NCBI GenBank assembly: GCA_035631615.1
Contig: DASQIK010000044.1
Location: forward strand, 1-64,000
From: UBA5189 sp035631615
GTDB lineage: Bacteria > Chloroflexota > Limnocylindria > Limnocylindrales > CSP1-4
Length of the DNA stretch: 64,000 nucleotides
Reading direction: 5' to 3'
The notes under the pieces are model-generated. The model was not told the origin of the DNA and searched no databases. It saw only the letters and a program-made list of their open reading frames with translations. Positions 16,915 through 25,925 of the stretch are shown here, in pieces. Made by a program: the position numbers and the translations under genes. The number at the start of each line of letters is the position of its first letter. Within the stretch, counting starts at the first letter, position 1.

Positions 16915-18405
16915 CTAGCGCAGCCCGCCCGACGCCTCGGCTTCGAAGGACCCGGTGGCCGGCGCTCCGCGCGCGGGCGAAGCCTCGGGCAGCAGCCGCG
17001 GCGCGATCAGCCAGCCGAGCGCCGCGACGAAGGCGCCGGCCGCGATCGCCGCGGCGAGGCCCGGTGCAGGCCCGGCGCCGGCGCGCACCGCGGCCGCGAT
17101 GAACGCGGCGGCGACACTCGTCCCGAACGCCGTGCCGAGCGCGTCGGACAGGGTCAGGCCGGCGGTCACCTCGCCCTGCGACTCTTTCGGAATGTCGCGC
17201 AGCACGATCAGCGCGAACTGGGCGTAGGCGAGGCCCATGCCATAGCCACCGAAGGCGAAGATCGGCACCGCGAGCCACGACGGGATCGCCGGGAGGAGGA
17301 TCAGCCCGAGGCCGGCGATCCCCAGCGCCACCACCGGGAACCCCAAACGCACGAAGCGCTCGTGCGGGATGCGGCTCGACAGGCGCGCCTGCGTCCACGA
17401 ACCCATGGTCCACGACACGGTCGCCGCGGTCAGGGCGATGCCCGCGCCGGCGGCGGACCAGCCCCGAACCTGCACCAGCAGTAGCGCGACGTACGCGTCG
17501 ATCGTGAAGAACGCGAACGTGATCATGCCGCGCAGCAGCACGGCAGTCGGGTAGCCGCGGGCCGCGCGGAGCGTACCCGGCGGCGCGAGGCGCGCGAAGG
17601 CCCAGATCGTGATCACGAGCCCGGCGGCCCCCAGCCCGATGATCAGGGGCAGCTGGCTCGACGCGAGCCCGGAGGTCATCACGGCGACCCCGAACCCGAC
17701 GATCAGCCCGTCCCGGATCCTCGTGCCGCCGGAGCTGCCCTTCGCGCCGCTCGGCGCGTCGTGGACGTTCCGCAGGCCGCGGTACGCCATCGAGCCCGAG
17801 ACCGCGAGGAGCGGGAGCAGCCCGAGGAAGATGAACCGCCAGCTGAACGCCTCGGCGACGACGCCGGCCACGGCCGGTCCGAAGATCCCGGGCAGGATCC
17901 AGGCGGTCGACATCGTGGCGAACATCCGGGGCCGGAGGTGCGCCGGGAGGCTGCGGCCGATCGCCACGTACGCGATCGGCGGAATCGCACCGCCGCCGAT
18001 GCCCTGGATGAGCCGCGCGCCGATCAGCATCGGCATCGAGATGGCTGCGCCGCCGAGCGCGAGCCCGATCGCGAACAAGGCCAGCCCGAGCAGGAACGGA
18101 ATGACGACGCCTCGCCGGTCGATGAGGCTGCCTGCGACCACGATGCCGATCAGCGAGCCGACCAGGAACGCCGAGAAGACGAGCCCATACAGCTCCAGCC
18201 CGCCGAGCTCGCGGGCGACGATCGGCATCGCCGTGGAGACCGCCAGCGCCTCCGCGGCGACCAGGGTGATCGTCAGGACGAGCCCGAGCGTGAGCGGACG
18301 TCGCTCGGGCGACCACAGGCCGCCCTCCTCGGGCGGGACCGGTTCGCCGTGAACCACGAGGCTCTCCGGGTGGACGAGCTCCTCGGCGGTGATCTCGTCG
18401 GGCAT
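16915..18405 (-). CDS. MFS multidrug exporter (EmrB/QacA type)
   Basis: 496 aa, about 14 hydrophobic segments. Motif A-like GSLIGIVVAGSLIDRRGVVI follows helix 2, and ARLIQGIGGGAIPP is the helix 5 signature of drug:proton antiporters. The N-terminal 35 residues are polar and acidic. It lies downstream of the ABC permease locus and a LysE remnant on the same strand, and 55 bases upstream of apt. Substrate unknown. Confidence 0.9.
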   Translation of the reverse strand: MPDEITAEELVHPESLVVHGEPVPPEEGGLWSPERRPLTLGLVLTITLVAAEALAVSTAMPIVARELGGLELYGLVFSAFLVGSLIGIVVAGSLIDRRGVVIPFLLGLALFAIGLALGGAAISMPMLIGARLIQGIGGGAIPPIAYVAIGRSLPAHLRPRMFATMSTAWILPGIFGPAVAGVVAEAFSWRFIFLGLLPLLAVSGSMAYRGLRNVHDAPSGAKGSSGGTRIRDGLIVGFGVAVMTSGLASSQLPLIIGLGAAGLVITIWAFARLAPPGTLRAARGYPTAVLLRGMITFAFFTIDAYVALLLVQVRGWSAAGAGIALTAATVSWTMGSWTQARLSSRIPHERFVRLGFPVVALGIAGLGLILLPAIPSWLAVPIFAFGGYGMGLAYAQFALIVLRDIPKESQGEVTAGLTLSDALGTAFGTSVAAAFIAAAVRAGAGPAPGLAAAIAAGAFVAALGWLIAPRLLPEASPARGAPATGSFEAEASGGLR

Positions 18406-18540
18406 CCGGGGAGTATGTCGCGGATCTGCCGCCCCGCGCGGACCGCGTCAGGTCATCTGCTCGGTCGGCAGGCCTGCGCGCCAGCGTTCACCGTGCCCCC
18501 GAGGTACTCCTGGGCGAGGCTGAATGCGGTACGGCGGGCG

Positions 18541-18742
18541 TCACCGCCGCTCGAGCGCCACCCTCAGGCCGAGCCCGATGAGGACCGAGGCCGCTCAGGT
18601 TCCCGAAGATGGTGCGCTGGGCGAGCGGCGTTCCGCCGAGCAGGACCTGCCGGAAGACGAGGGCCATGTCCGGCCCCGGCACGACCGTGATCAGGATCGA
18701 GCCGCCGAGGAAGAGGAACAGCTGATCCAGGGGCACCGGCAT
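18541..18742 (-). pseudogene. LysE/RhtB exporter remnant with internal deletion
   Basis: From ATG 18742 the sequence reads like a LysE N-terminus: DQLFLFLGGSILITVVPGPD, where the VxPGPD turn is the family signature. After about 50 codons the frame breaks near 18595, and another frame gives the family's C-terminal ending ASVLIGLGLRVALERR with a stop at 18541. About 140 internal codons are missing, so an out-of-frame deletion joined the two ends. Cannot be functional as an exporter. Confidence 0.75.
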
Positions 18743-18764
18743 CGAGGCGAGGATGCCAGACGGG

Positions 18765-21485
18765 TCAGCGCTCGCGAAGGGCCGCCACCACGCTGAGCCT
18801 CGACAGGCCACGATCCGCGACCGCCAGCGCGACCAGCAGGGACACGATGATTGCCGCCGTCATCGCAGCCGTGAGCGTGAGCGGGATCGCGGGCAGGTCG
18901 GCCGGCGGGTCGAACACGCCGGCAAGGATCTGCAGGAGGGTCAGCCCGACGAGACCGCCGGTCAGCAGCCCCGTGCCGATGCCCGCAACGCCCACCACCA
19001 GCGCCTCGCCGGCGATGGTTGATCGAACCTGCCTGGGCTCCGCCCCGATCGCGATGAGGGTTGCCAGCTCGCGCCGGCGGTCTGCGAGGCCGGCGAGGAG
19101 GAACAAGGCGACACCGACGGCGGCGATCACGATCGCGAACGAGACGTCGAGGCCCACCAGGCTGCGCAGGTCGACGGCTGTGATGCTGTTCGCGAGCCGA
19201 GCCGAGGTCGTGCTGAGGTCGGCAACCTGCCAGCCTGCCCCGAGCCGGGCCGCGACGGCTGCCGACGCTGCCGCGACGTCCCCATCGGCGCGCGCCAGTG
19301 CGAACGAGATCCGGTCGTTGCCGGTCTGCGCGGCGACGTAGGCGAGGTTGCCGACGAGGAATGCGTCCTTCGGCGCAGTCGGGAACTCCAGGGCGATCCC
19401 GGCCATCGTGAACTCCACGGTCCTGAGGGTTCCAGTGGCGTCCGGCACCCGGATGCGCAGCCGGTCGCCGGGCACGATGCTGTAGTCCTTGGCCGTCTCC
19501 GACGAGACGAGGATGGCGTCCGGTCGCGCGCGAAGCGCGGCCATCGCAGCGGCTGCCCCCGACCCAGCGAAGAAGGAGTCCGCCAGTGGTGCCACCGCCG
19601 GGAGGGTCGCCGTGTCGATGGCCAGCAGGTCCTGCGCCTCCGGCCCGACGTATACGACGCGGTCGACGAACGGCGTCACCGCGGCGATCCCGGGTCCGGA
19701 AAGACCCGCAATCTGCCCTGACGCAACCTGGCCCGTGGGTGTCACCTTGAGGTCAGCACCGAGCGTCAGCTCGGCGTCGACGCGCTGCTGCTGGCGATAC
19801 GTCGCATCGAACATGAGCACGCTCGTCGCAAAGCCCACGGCGAGCGCGAGGACCACGATCGCACGCGCCGCAGCGCCGGCCCGTGCCACGAGGGATCGAG
19901 CGGCCAGGTCCCCGCCGGGGCCGAGCGGGCGCCGAAGGCTGGCGGCGAGCCATCCGCCGCGGCGCAGCACGAACCCCACGATGCGCAGCAGCAGCAGCGT
20001 CCCGCCCAGCCAGAACAGGAGCGGTGCGAGGAACGAGGTCAGCGCCAGCGTCACCGTCGGGTTGCCCTCGGCGTTCAGGACCGGGTGCAGGCCGGCGCCG
20101 CCGGCGACGACGTACACGACGACGCCACCGACGAGCGCCACGACGTCGAGCCCGAGGCGCTGCCACAGCGGCGGCCGGTTCCGCTGGAGCTCCTGGCGCC
20201 CCGATCCGATCTCCTCGCGGAGCTGGGCTCGCAGGGGCAGCAGGGCGGCGGCGGTCGCGAGGAGCGTCGTCAGCAGCACGGCGACGCCGATCGCCGCGAG
20301 GATTGCGGCGGCCCCGCCGGCGGCCGCCAGGTCGGTCCCGAACAGGGCGACCGCTGCCGCCGCGCCGATCACCGCGCCGATGCACGAGCCCCCGAGCGCC
20401 GTGAGGACCGTTGCGCCCACGAACACGGCGACGAGCTCGGGCCGTTTCGCACCACGCGCCCGGAGCAGCGCGGCGTGGCGGCGCGTGGAATCGGCGGTTG
20501 CGTCGGCTGCAAGTCGCGAGAGCGCCAGGGCCAGCATGATCCCGGGCAGGGCCAGGAAGATGAACAGGATCTGCCCCCAGGCAAGGTCCGCGCCGAGCGG
20601 CTCGAGCGAGGCGCTCGCGTCATCGACCCAGGTGAAGGCCCCGGCGCCCTGCCGCTCGACGCGGCGCCGCACCGAATCCAGCCAGAGCTGGGCGCTCGCG
20701 GGGTCGCCCGGCAGCTGGGCGTGGTCGAGGCGGACGTGGAGCTCCATTCGCACGGCCGGCTCGGGTGCGAAGACCGGGGTTGCCGGCCCCCTTCCCGCGG
20801 CACCCGCCGTTCCGGGATCGGTTGCGACGGCGCCGGTGGGGATCCGCGGCAGGACCATCGACGCAAGGTCCCCCGCCGCCATGATCGCGACGTTGGTGGG
20901 CGGGTTCGCTCCGGCGGCACGGTGGGCAGGGTCGATCGGGCCGAGGAGGAGATCGGCCCCGGCGATGGACACGATGCCGCTGACGCGCAGGGCGACCGTC
21001 GCGCCGCCCGGCAGGCTGAACGAGATCGTGTCGCCCGGCACGGCGCCGAGATTCGAGGCGAGGTCGCGGCTGATCGCGATCTGACCGGGCTGGAGGCTGC
21101 CCGACGAAAGGCCGAACAGACCCGTCTGGGACGTGTAGCCGGCGTCGATGCCGATCAGCACGCCGACGCTTGTCTGCGTCGCGGTCCCGGCCTTGTTGGT
21201 CGCGGCGCTGTCGAAGTGCGCGAGCTGGAAGTCGGAAACGGCACGGACTGCGGGGTCGGCCGTCACGATCGACCGAGCCGCTGCGGCAGTGCCGCCGTTC
21301 GCGATGATCACCTGGGCATCCACGGGCAGGTCGGCCAGGGCTCGCCTGGTGACCGTGTTGCCGGACGCGGCTCCGAACAGCAGCACGCTCGTGATCAGCG
21401 CTGCTGCGATCGCGATCCCGACGATGGCGGCCAGCGACCGCCGCGGTTCGCGGAGGACGAGCCGCAGCGAATGACGCAGGATCAT
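18765..21485 (-). CDS. Large FtsX/MacB-type ABC permease (two repeats fused)
   Basis: 906 aa, much longer than a single FtsX permease (about 400). Helix 1 at 18-40, a first extracellular domain of about 250 residues, a central block of about six helices (about 300-560), a second extracellular domain, and three C-terminal helices. ATPase-contact segments RHAALLRARGAKRPEL and RRELATLIAIGAEPRQVRS mark the two FtsX halves. Such permeases move lipids, lipoproteins or peptides, or transmit force, rather than import solutes. It follows two ATPase genes and a lipoprotein with almost no gaps. Confidence 0.9.
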   Translation of the reverse strand: MILRHSLRLVLREPRRSLAAIVGIAIAAALITSVLLFGAASGNTVTRRALADLPVDAQVIIANGGTAAAARSIVTADPAVRAVSDFQLAHFDSAATNKAGTATQTSVGVLIGIDAGYTSQTGLFGLSSGSLQPGQIAISRDLASNLGAVPGDTISFSLPGGATVALRVSGIVSIAGADLLLGPIDPAHRAAGANPPTNVAIMAAGDLASMVLPRIPTGAVATDPGTAGAAGRGPATPVFAPEPAVRMELHVRLDHAQLPGDPASAQLWLDSVRRRVERQGAGAFTWVDDASASLEPLGADLAWGQILFIFLALPGIMLALALSRLAADATADSTRRHAALLRARGAKRPELVAVFVGATVLTALGGSCIGAVIGAAAAVALFGTDLAAAGGAAAILAAIGVAVLLTTLLATAAALLPLRAQLREEIGSGRQELQRNRPPLWQRLGLDVVALVGGVVVYVVAGGAGLHPVLNAEGNPTVTLALTSFLAPLLFWLGGTLLLLRIVGFVLRRGGWLAASLRRPLGPGGDLAARSLVARAGAAARAIVVLALAVGFATSVLMFDATYRQQQRVDAELTLGADLKVTPTGQVASGQIAGLSGPGIAAVTPFVDRVVYVGPEAQDLLAIDTATLPAVAPLADSFFAGSGAAAAMAALRARPDAILVSSETAKDYSIVPGDRLRIRVPDATGTLRTVEFTMAGIALEFPTAPKDAFLVGNLAYVAAQTGNDRISFALARADGDVAAASAAVAARLGAGWQVADLSTTSARLANSITAVDLRSLVGLDVSFAIVIAAVGVALFLLAGLADRRRELATLIAIGAEPRQVRSTIAGEALVVGVAGIGTGLLTGGLVGLTLLQILAGVFDPPADLPAIPLTLTAAMTAAIIVSLLVALAVADRGLSRLSVVAALRER

Positions 21486-21487
21486 CG

Positions 21488-22219
21488 TCAGGCCGGCCCA
21501 GCGGCGCCGGCGAGGCGCGCGTCGCCGGCGGCGGCCGTCGCAGCTGCCGCACGCAACCGACCATCGAACATGGCGTACCGCCGGTCGGCGCGCGCGGCAC
21601 TGACCGGGTCATGGGTCACCAGCACCAGGCTCGCTCCCCGGCGCCGGACGGCGCCGATGAGCAGTCCGAGGACGTTGTCGCCGTTCTGGACGTCGAGACT
21701 GCCTGTCGGCTCGTCGGCGAGGATGACCGCGGGCTCGATGACGAGCGCGCGCGCGATGCCGACCCGCTGGCGCTCACCGCCGGACAGCTCGTCGATCCGG
21801 GCGCCCACGGAGGTCCCGAGCCCGACTTCGTCCAGCGCCGATTCCGCGTGCCGGCGTCGTTCGTGCTCGGGGGTGCCGGCGAACGCTAGCGGGAGCGCCA
21901 CGTTCTCGGCGGCCGTCAGGCTCGGCAGGAGGCCGAAGGATTGGAAGACGATCCCGATTCGTCGCTGGCGCAGGCGGGCGCGTTCCGTGGCAGTGAGCCG
22001 CCACAGGTCGTGGCCGAGGACCGTGATCTGGCCCCGGTCCGGCGCCTCCAGGCCCGCCAGCAGGCACAGCAGGGTCGACTTGCCGGACCCCGATGGCCCC
22101 TCGATGGCCGTGAACGTGCCGGCCTCCACGTCGAGATCCACGGCATCGACGGCCGTCAACGTGGTCGCCCCGGGAGTGCCATAGGAGCGGGTGACCGCCC
22201 GGCACGAGATGACGATCAA
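21488..22219 (-). CDS. ABC transporter ATPase (LolD/MacB type), copy 2
   Basis: 243 aa nucleotide-binding subunit. Walker A GPSGSGKST, Q-loop FQSFGLLPSLTAAENV, signature LSGGERQRVGIARAL, Walker B VILADEPTGSLD and switch VTHD are all intact. The start is TTG 22219, overlapping the stop of ATPase copy 1 (TTGA); no ATG or GTG lies near the first strand. It ends 2 bases before the permease start. It differs clearly from copy 1, so the pair probably forms a heterodimer under one fused permease. Confidence 0.9.
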   Translation of the reverse strand: MIVISCRAVTRSYGTPGATTLTAVDAVDLDVEAGTFTAIEGPSGSGKSTLLCLLAGLEAPDRGQITVLGHDLWRLTATERARLRQRRIGIVFQSFGLLPSLTAAENVALPLAFAGTPEHERRRHAESALDEVGLGTSVGARIDELSGGERQRVGIARALVIEPAVILADEPTGSLDVQNGDNVLGLLIGAVRRRGASLVLVTHDPVSAARADRRYAMFDGRLRAAAATAAAGDARLAGAAGPA

Positions 22220-22905
22220 TGGAGCCGCCGATCGGCCACGACGCGACCGTCCCTGAGCTCGACGATGCGGTCGGCGCGGCTCGCAATCTCCGGATCGTGC
22301 GTGGCAAGCACGACGGTCATGCCCTCGCTGCGATGGGCCTCCTGCACCAGGTCGAGCAGCATCGCGGCGTTGCGCGAATCGAGCTCGCCCGTGACTTCGT
22401 CGGCAAGCACGATGGGCGCCCGGCTCGCCAGGACCACGGCAAGGGCGGCACGCTGCTGCTCGCCCCCGGAGAGCTGGTTGGGTCGATGCCGCTCGCGCGC
22501 CCGGAGCCCGACTCGCCCGAGCAGCTCCATGCATTCGGCGTTCGCAAGGTGGCGGCCCGCCAGCGTGGCGGCAAGGCCGACGTTCTCCAGGAGGTCGAGG
22601 AACGGCACGAGGTTCTGGCTCTGGAAGACGATGCCGACCCGACGCCCTCGAATGCCGGCACGCTCGGTCTCCGTGGCCCTGGCGAGGTCGGCACCATCGA
22701 CCAGGACCGTGCCGGCCGTGGGCCGGTCCGAGCCGGCGAGGAGCTGGAGCAACGTGGTCTTCCCGGACCCGGAACGACCCATGATCGCCACGAACTCGCC
22801 GCGCGGGACCTCGAGGTCGATCCCGCGGAGCGCGATTGTCTCGACGTCCGCCTCGCGATACACGCGGATCACGTTGCGCAGCTCGATGATCGGAGCGTCG
22901 CTCAC
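22216..22905 (-). CDS. ABC transporter ATPase (LolD/MacB type), copy 1
   Basis: 229 aa. Walker A GRSGSGKTT, Q-loop FQSQNLVPFLDLLENV, signature LSGGEQQRAALAVVL, Walker B IVLADEVTGELD and switch ATHD are present; the usual P of DEPTG is V. I prefer GTG 22905, which overlaps the lipoprotein stop (GTGA), over TTG 22911. It is followed by copy 2 with a 4-base overlap. Confidence 0.9.
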   Translation of the reverse strand: MSDAPIIELRNVIRVYREADVETIALRGIDLEVPRGEFVAIMGRSGSGKTTLLQLLAGSDRPTAGTVLVDGADLARATETERAGIRGRRVGIVFQSQNLVPFLDLLENVGLAATLAGRHLANAECMELLGRVGLRARERHRPNQLSGGEQQRAALAVVLASRAPIVLADEVTGELDSRNAAMLLDLVQEAHRSEGMTVVLATHDPEIASRADRIVELRDGRVVADRRLH

Positions 22906-23546
22906 GACCAATGGAAGCTCTGGATCATCTGGCGGAACGCGTCGATGTTATCGACCCCGTCCGGCGTCGACAGGCTGACGACGGCGAGCCCGGCGCTGCC
23001 CGGCACGTAGTACCGGTCGACGGTGGAGGGCACCTGCTTGCCGGTGACCGGATCCGGGGATGCCGGCAGGTGATAGGCGAGGTGCACGTACGTCGTGCTG
23101 CCCACCGTGACGGTGTCCTGCGTGATCAGCTGGAAGCCCGCCATCGCGGTGAGCGCGGGCAGGTCGGTCGCGGCCACGTAGCCGGCGACGTCCGAGGTCG
23201 CCGGGCGAACCTGGACCGTCTCGCTGCTGTCCTTGTCGCGCACGACCACGCCGTCCGGCTGTGGGCTGACCTGCCAGCCTTCGACGTACTGGATCGAGAA
23301 CGCGGGATTCACCCCGTGGTAGGCAAGGAACACCGCGTTGTCCGGGATGTCGCCGCTCGTGGTGCCGACGCCGGTTTCCGGGGCGAGACTGTCCGCGGGG
23401 GTTGCCGCGGCCGACGACGGCGTCGACGCCGGCGACGGGCTGGCCGTCGCGCTGCAGCCCGCGATCAAGAGGAGCGCCGGGAGCAGGGCGGCGACGGACC
23501 GGGGCGTCCCGGGGCGCGTCAGGCTGCGAAGGGTCGAACGTGGCAT
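22902..23546 (-). CDS. Lipoprotein of the ABC locus, PsbP-like
   Basis: 214 aa. Signal peptide with lipobox LIAGC (Cys at about 31), then a Ser/Ala/Pro spacer and one globular domain (FSIQYVEGWQVSPQPDGVVVRDKD, split here by the viewer as FSIQYVEGWQV and VVVRDKDSSETVQV) that reads like PsbP/Mog1-type lipoproteins. Being first in the lipoprotein-ATPase-ATPase-permease unit suggests an extracellular partner of the permease ectodomains. It begins 79 bases after the histidine kinase gene. Confidence 0.78.
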   Translation of the reverse strand: MPRSTLRSLTRPGTPRSVAALLPALLLIAGCSATASPSPASTPSSAAATPADSLAPETGVGTTSGDIPDNAVFLAYHGVNPAFSIQYVEGWQVSPQPDGVVVRDKDSSETVQVRPATSDVAGYVAATDLPALTAMAGFQLITQDTVTVGSTTYVHLAYHLPASPDPVTGKQVPSTVDRYYVPGSAGLAVVSLSTPDGVDNIDAFRQMIQSFHWS

Positions 23547-23625
23547 CCGAAAACGTGACCTCGGCGTCGATCAACGGCCGGGTCTGCCGGCCAATCAACC
23601 CGAATATCGCCCCGGAATCTGAACC

Positions 23626-24588
23626 TCACCTGAAGCGCGGAACGGCGAGCCGGAAGGTCGCGCCCTCGCCGGGCCGGCTGGTCACGCTCAATCGACCGCC
23701 GTTGCGTCGGGCCAGGCTGCGGGCGATGGTCAGCCCGAGACCGTTTCCATCCTGCATGCCGGCGTCGGCGCGAAGGCGCCAGAACGGCTCGAAGACCCGC
23801 TCGAGGTTCTGCGCGGCGATCCCGGGACCCGAATCGACGACCTCGACGATGACATCCCGTTCGACCATCCTGGTGCGGACACGCGGAGGGCTCGTGGCCC
23901 CGGCGTGGCGATACGCATTGGCCACGAGATTCGCGACGATCCGACCGACCTCGTCGGGATCGACCGCGACCGGGAGATCGGCGCCAAGCACCGTCCTCGG
24001 GCGAGGCAGCGTCGGGTGCGCCGTTGCGAACGCGCTCAATGCCTCGGCGACGACCACCGACATGTCGACCGGGGCACGGTGCAACGCGGGCGGCAGCTCA
24101 TCGGCCCGCGCCAGGAGCAGCAGGTCGTTCGTGAGCTGGGACAGGCGTCCTGCAGATTCCACCACCGTCTGGAGTGCCGCCCGGAGGTCCGCCTCCGAGG
24201 CCGGCGCCGCGAGCGCGCCTTCAGCCGAGGCGCGGATGGCGGCGATCGGCGTGCGCATCTCGTGCGACGCGTCGGCGACGAAGCGACGTTGTCGCGCCTG
24301 TGCCTCGCCGATCGGGCGGAGCGTCCGCGACGCGAGGAGCCACGCCGCGGCCGCGACGAGGGCGATCACGAAGACGTCCGCCGCGACGAGTGCGTAGCCG
24401 ATCCGATCGATCGTCAGCCGGTACGCGGCAGCCGCCGCCTGGTCGTTCGTCAGCTCCGGGCCCAGGTCGAATGTCGGGGCCAGCGCGGTCCTGATGCCGA
24501 CGTAGAACGCGACGCTGAAGACGCCGAGCACGAGGACGAACAGCACCACGTACAGGATCGTGAGGTGGACGCGCGTCCTCGCAAACAT
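23626..24588 (-). CDS. Sensor histidine kinase
   Basis: 320 aa membrane kinase: helices at about 8-30 and 64-86 flank a short (about 33-residue) extracellular loop, too small for a normal ligand domain, so it may sense the membrane or a partner such as the adjacent ABC transporter. H box VADASHEMRTPI (phospho-acceptor His109), N box NLVANAYRHA, G1 DSGPGI and G2 GNGLGLTIA are complete. ATG 24588 overlaps the response-regulator stop (TGATG). Confidence 0.93.
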   Translation of the reverse strand: MFARTRVHLTILYVVLFVLVLGVFSVAFYVGIRTALAPTFDLGPELTNDQAAAAAYRLTIDRIGYALVAADVFVIALVAAAAWLLASRTLRPIGEAQARQRRFVADASHEMRTPIAAIRASAEGALAAPASEADLRAALQTVVESAGRLSQLTNDLLLLARADELPPALHRAPVDMSVVVAEALSAFATAHPTLPRPRTVLGADLPVAVDPDEVGRIVANLVANAYRHAGATSPPRVRTRMVERDVIVEVVDSGPGIAAQNLERVFEPFWRLRADAGMQDGNGLGLTIARSLARRNGGRLSVTSRPGEGATFRLAVPRFR

Positions 24589-25268
24589 CAGCTCGATCCG
24601 AATGCCCGGATGCGATAGCCCGACCCGCGAACGGTCTCGATCAACCCGTCCCGGCGGCCATCGTCCACCTTGCGCCGCAGGCTCCGAACGTAGACCTCGA
24701 CGATGTTGGACTCGGCCGCAAAGTCGGCATCCCAGAGCGCCTCGATGAGTCGCTCCTGGGAGAAGATCTGTCCGGGATGCCGAGCCAGGAGCTCGAGCAG
24801 CGCGAACTCGCGCGCCGTGAGCCGGACGTCACGCCCGCCTCGCCGGACGCCCAGGGTCGCCGGATCGAGCTCGAGGTCGCCGATGGAGATCGTCGGCGCC
24901 CGATCCTCGACGCGCCGACGCCCGAGTGCCCGCACTCTGGCGCGGAGCTCATCCATGGCGAACGGCTTTGCCAGGTAGTCGTCCGCACCGCGATCCAGTC
25001 CGGTCACCCGATCCTCGACGGCGTCCATCGCCGTGAGGATCAGGATCGGCGCGGCGAACCCGCGGTCGCGCAGCGCGGCGCAGATGGCAAAGCCGTCAAG
25101 CCCGGGGAGGACGACGTCCAGGATCAGCAGGTCGTAGGCATACGAGTCGACCCAGCGCAACGCCTCGCGCCCATCGCCCACGGCGTCCGCGGCGTGCCCA
25201 TCGGCGAGCAGCGCGGACCGCACTGCGTGGGCGATCGGCAGCTCGTCCTCCACGATCAGGATCCGCAG
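24588..25268 (-). CDS. OmpR/PhoB-family response regulator (apparent CTG start)
   Basis: 226 aa. Receiver domain begins RILIVEDE (acidic pocket), phospho-acceptor Asp51 in LLILDVVLPGLDG, and Lys101 in YLAKPF. A winged-helix DNA-binding domain follows (LTAREFALLELLARHPGQ, VEVYVRSLRRKVD). No ATG, GTG or TTG exists in frame between the upstream non-conserved region and RILIVEDE. CTG 25268 gives the usual M-R-I-L-I-V-E-D-E start and is preceded by GGAGG at 7 bases. It pairs with the downstream kinase and probably controls the ABC locus. Confidence 0.93.
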   Translation of the reverse strand: MRILIVEDELPIAHAVRSALLADGHAADAVGDGREALRWVDSYAYDLLILDVVLPGLDGFAICAALRDRGFAAPILILTAMDAVEDRVTGLDRGADDYLAKPFAMDELRARVRALGRRRVEDRAPTISIGDLELDPATLGVRRGGRDVRLTAREFALLELLARHPGQIFSQERLIEALWDADFAAESNIVEVYVRSLRRKVDDGRRDGLIETVRGSGYRIRAFGSS

Positions 25269-25289
25269 CGGTAGGCCTCCATATCGTTC

Positions 25290-25300
25290 GTCATCATGAC
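25290..25300. promoter_or_regulatory. Palindrome before the response regulator
   Basis: GTCAT-c-ATGAC, a perfect 11-base palindrome some 20 bases upstream of the CTG start. A candidate autoregulatory site; the rest of 25269-25567 holds a weak hairpin (TCCAGG/CCTGGA) and no gene. Confidence 0.35.
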
Positions 25301-25567
25301 AGCGGAGCGCCGTCGACCAGCTGCTCCGGCCTAGCGGAAGACGCGGAGGCGCCGCCGGTCGACGGCAACGCGGGTATCGCGGCTGAACCTGAATCCAGGC
25401 TGAGCGCTCGCCCTGGAGCCGCCGAGCGACACCGACCCGATCGAGGCCGCCGGCATGTGCAGGCCGTGACAGAGCGCATGAGGCGCGCAGAACCGGGATC
25501 CGATCGGGCCAACGAGGCGTACTTCCCCGCAGGCGCACATTCCGCGCCGTTCGACAAAGGAGGTCTC

Positions 25568-25855
25568 ATGCTCCGACGAATCATCCTCGGAACCGTCACC
25601 GCGACCCTCGCGCTCACGCTCTCCGCCTCGATCGCAGTTGCGGGCTCGGGCAACCCGTCCGGCACCGGCCAGCCGAGCACCAGCTGCGACAACCCGGGCG
25701 CCATCAAGCCGCCGGGCTTCACGACCGCTGGTTTCGCCAATGCCGAGCTCCATTACGCCAACCCCACCAGCCAGGGCGGGATCAGCTCCGGCAACTCCCA
25801 CGTCGTCGCGCAGTACGACGTGGCCTGCTACCACCAGGGCCTGAACCACGGCTGA
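25568..25855 (+). CDS. Small secreted protein of unknown function
   Basis: 95 aa from ATG 25568, seven bases after a near-perfect AAAGGAGG. Sec signal peptide (MLRRIILG then a hydrophobic core ending SIAVAGSG), so the mature part is about 70 residues outside the cell. The mature sequence GNPSGTGQPSTSCDN, PPGFTTAGFANAELHYA and VVAQYDVACY contains two cysteines that could form a disulfide, and SQYDVAC-like endings are familiar to me from unannotated small secreted proteins. No enzyme signature. A strong ribosome site and a terminator mean it is probably well expressed. Confidence 0.82.
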   Translation: MLRRIILGTVTATLALTLSASIAVAGSGNPSGTGQPSTSCDNPGAIKPPGFTTAGFANAELHYANPTSQGGISSGNSHVVAQYDVACYHQGLNHG

Positions 25856-25858
25856 TTG

Positions 25859-25919
25859 ATGGCGCCGCATGAGGCGCCATCACGGATTCGACGGCCGGCT
25901 CGGCAACGGGCCGGCCGTC
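25859..25919. terminator. Twin hairpins between convergent genes
   Basis: ATGGCGCC-gcatga-GGCGCCAT (25859-25880) followed by GACGGCCGGC with GCCGGCCGTC (25890-25919). Neither has a long T run, but the location between the stops of the secreted protein and mfd suits bidirectional termination. Confidence 0.6.
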
Positions 25920-25925
25920 TCCATG

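Noticed and set aside
25269..25567. Second small gene upstream of the secreted protein (open frame from 25457)
   Set aside because: The extra upstream codons precede a perfect ribosome site and signal peptide start at 25568, so the longer frame is not the protein.
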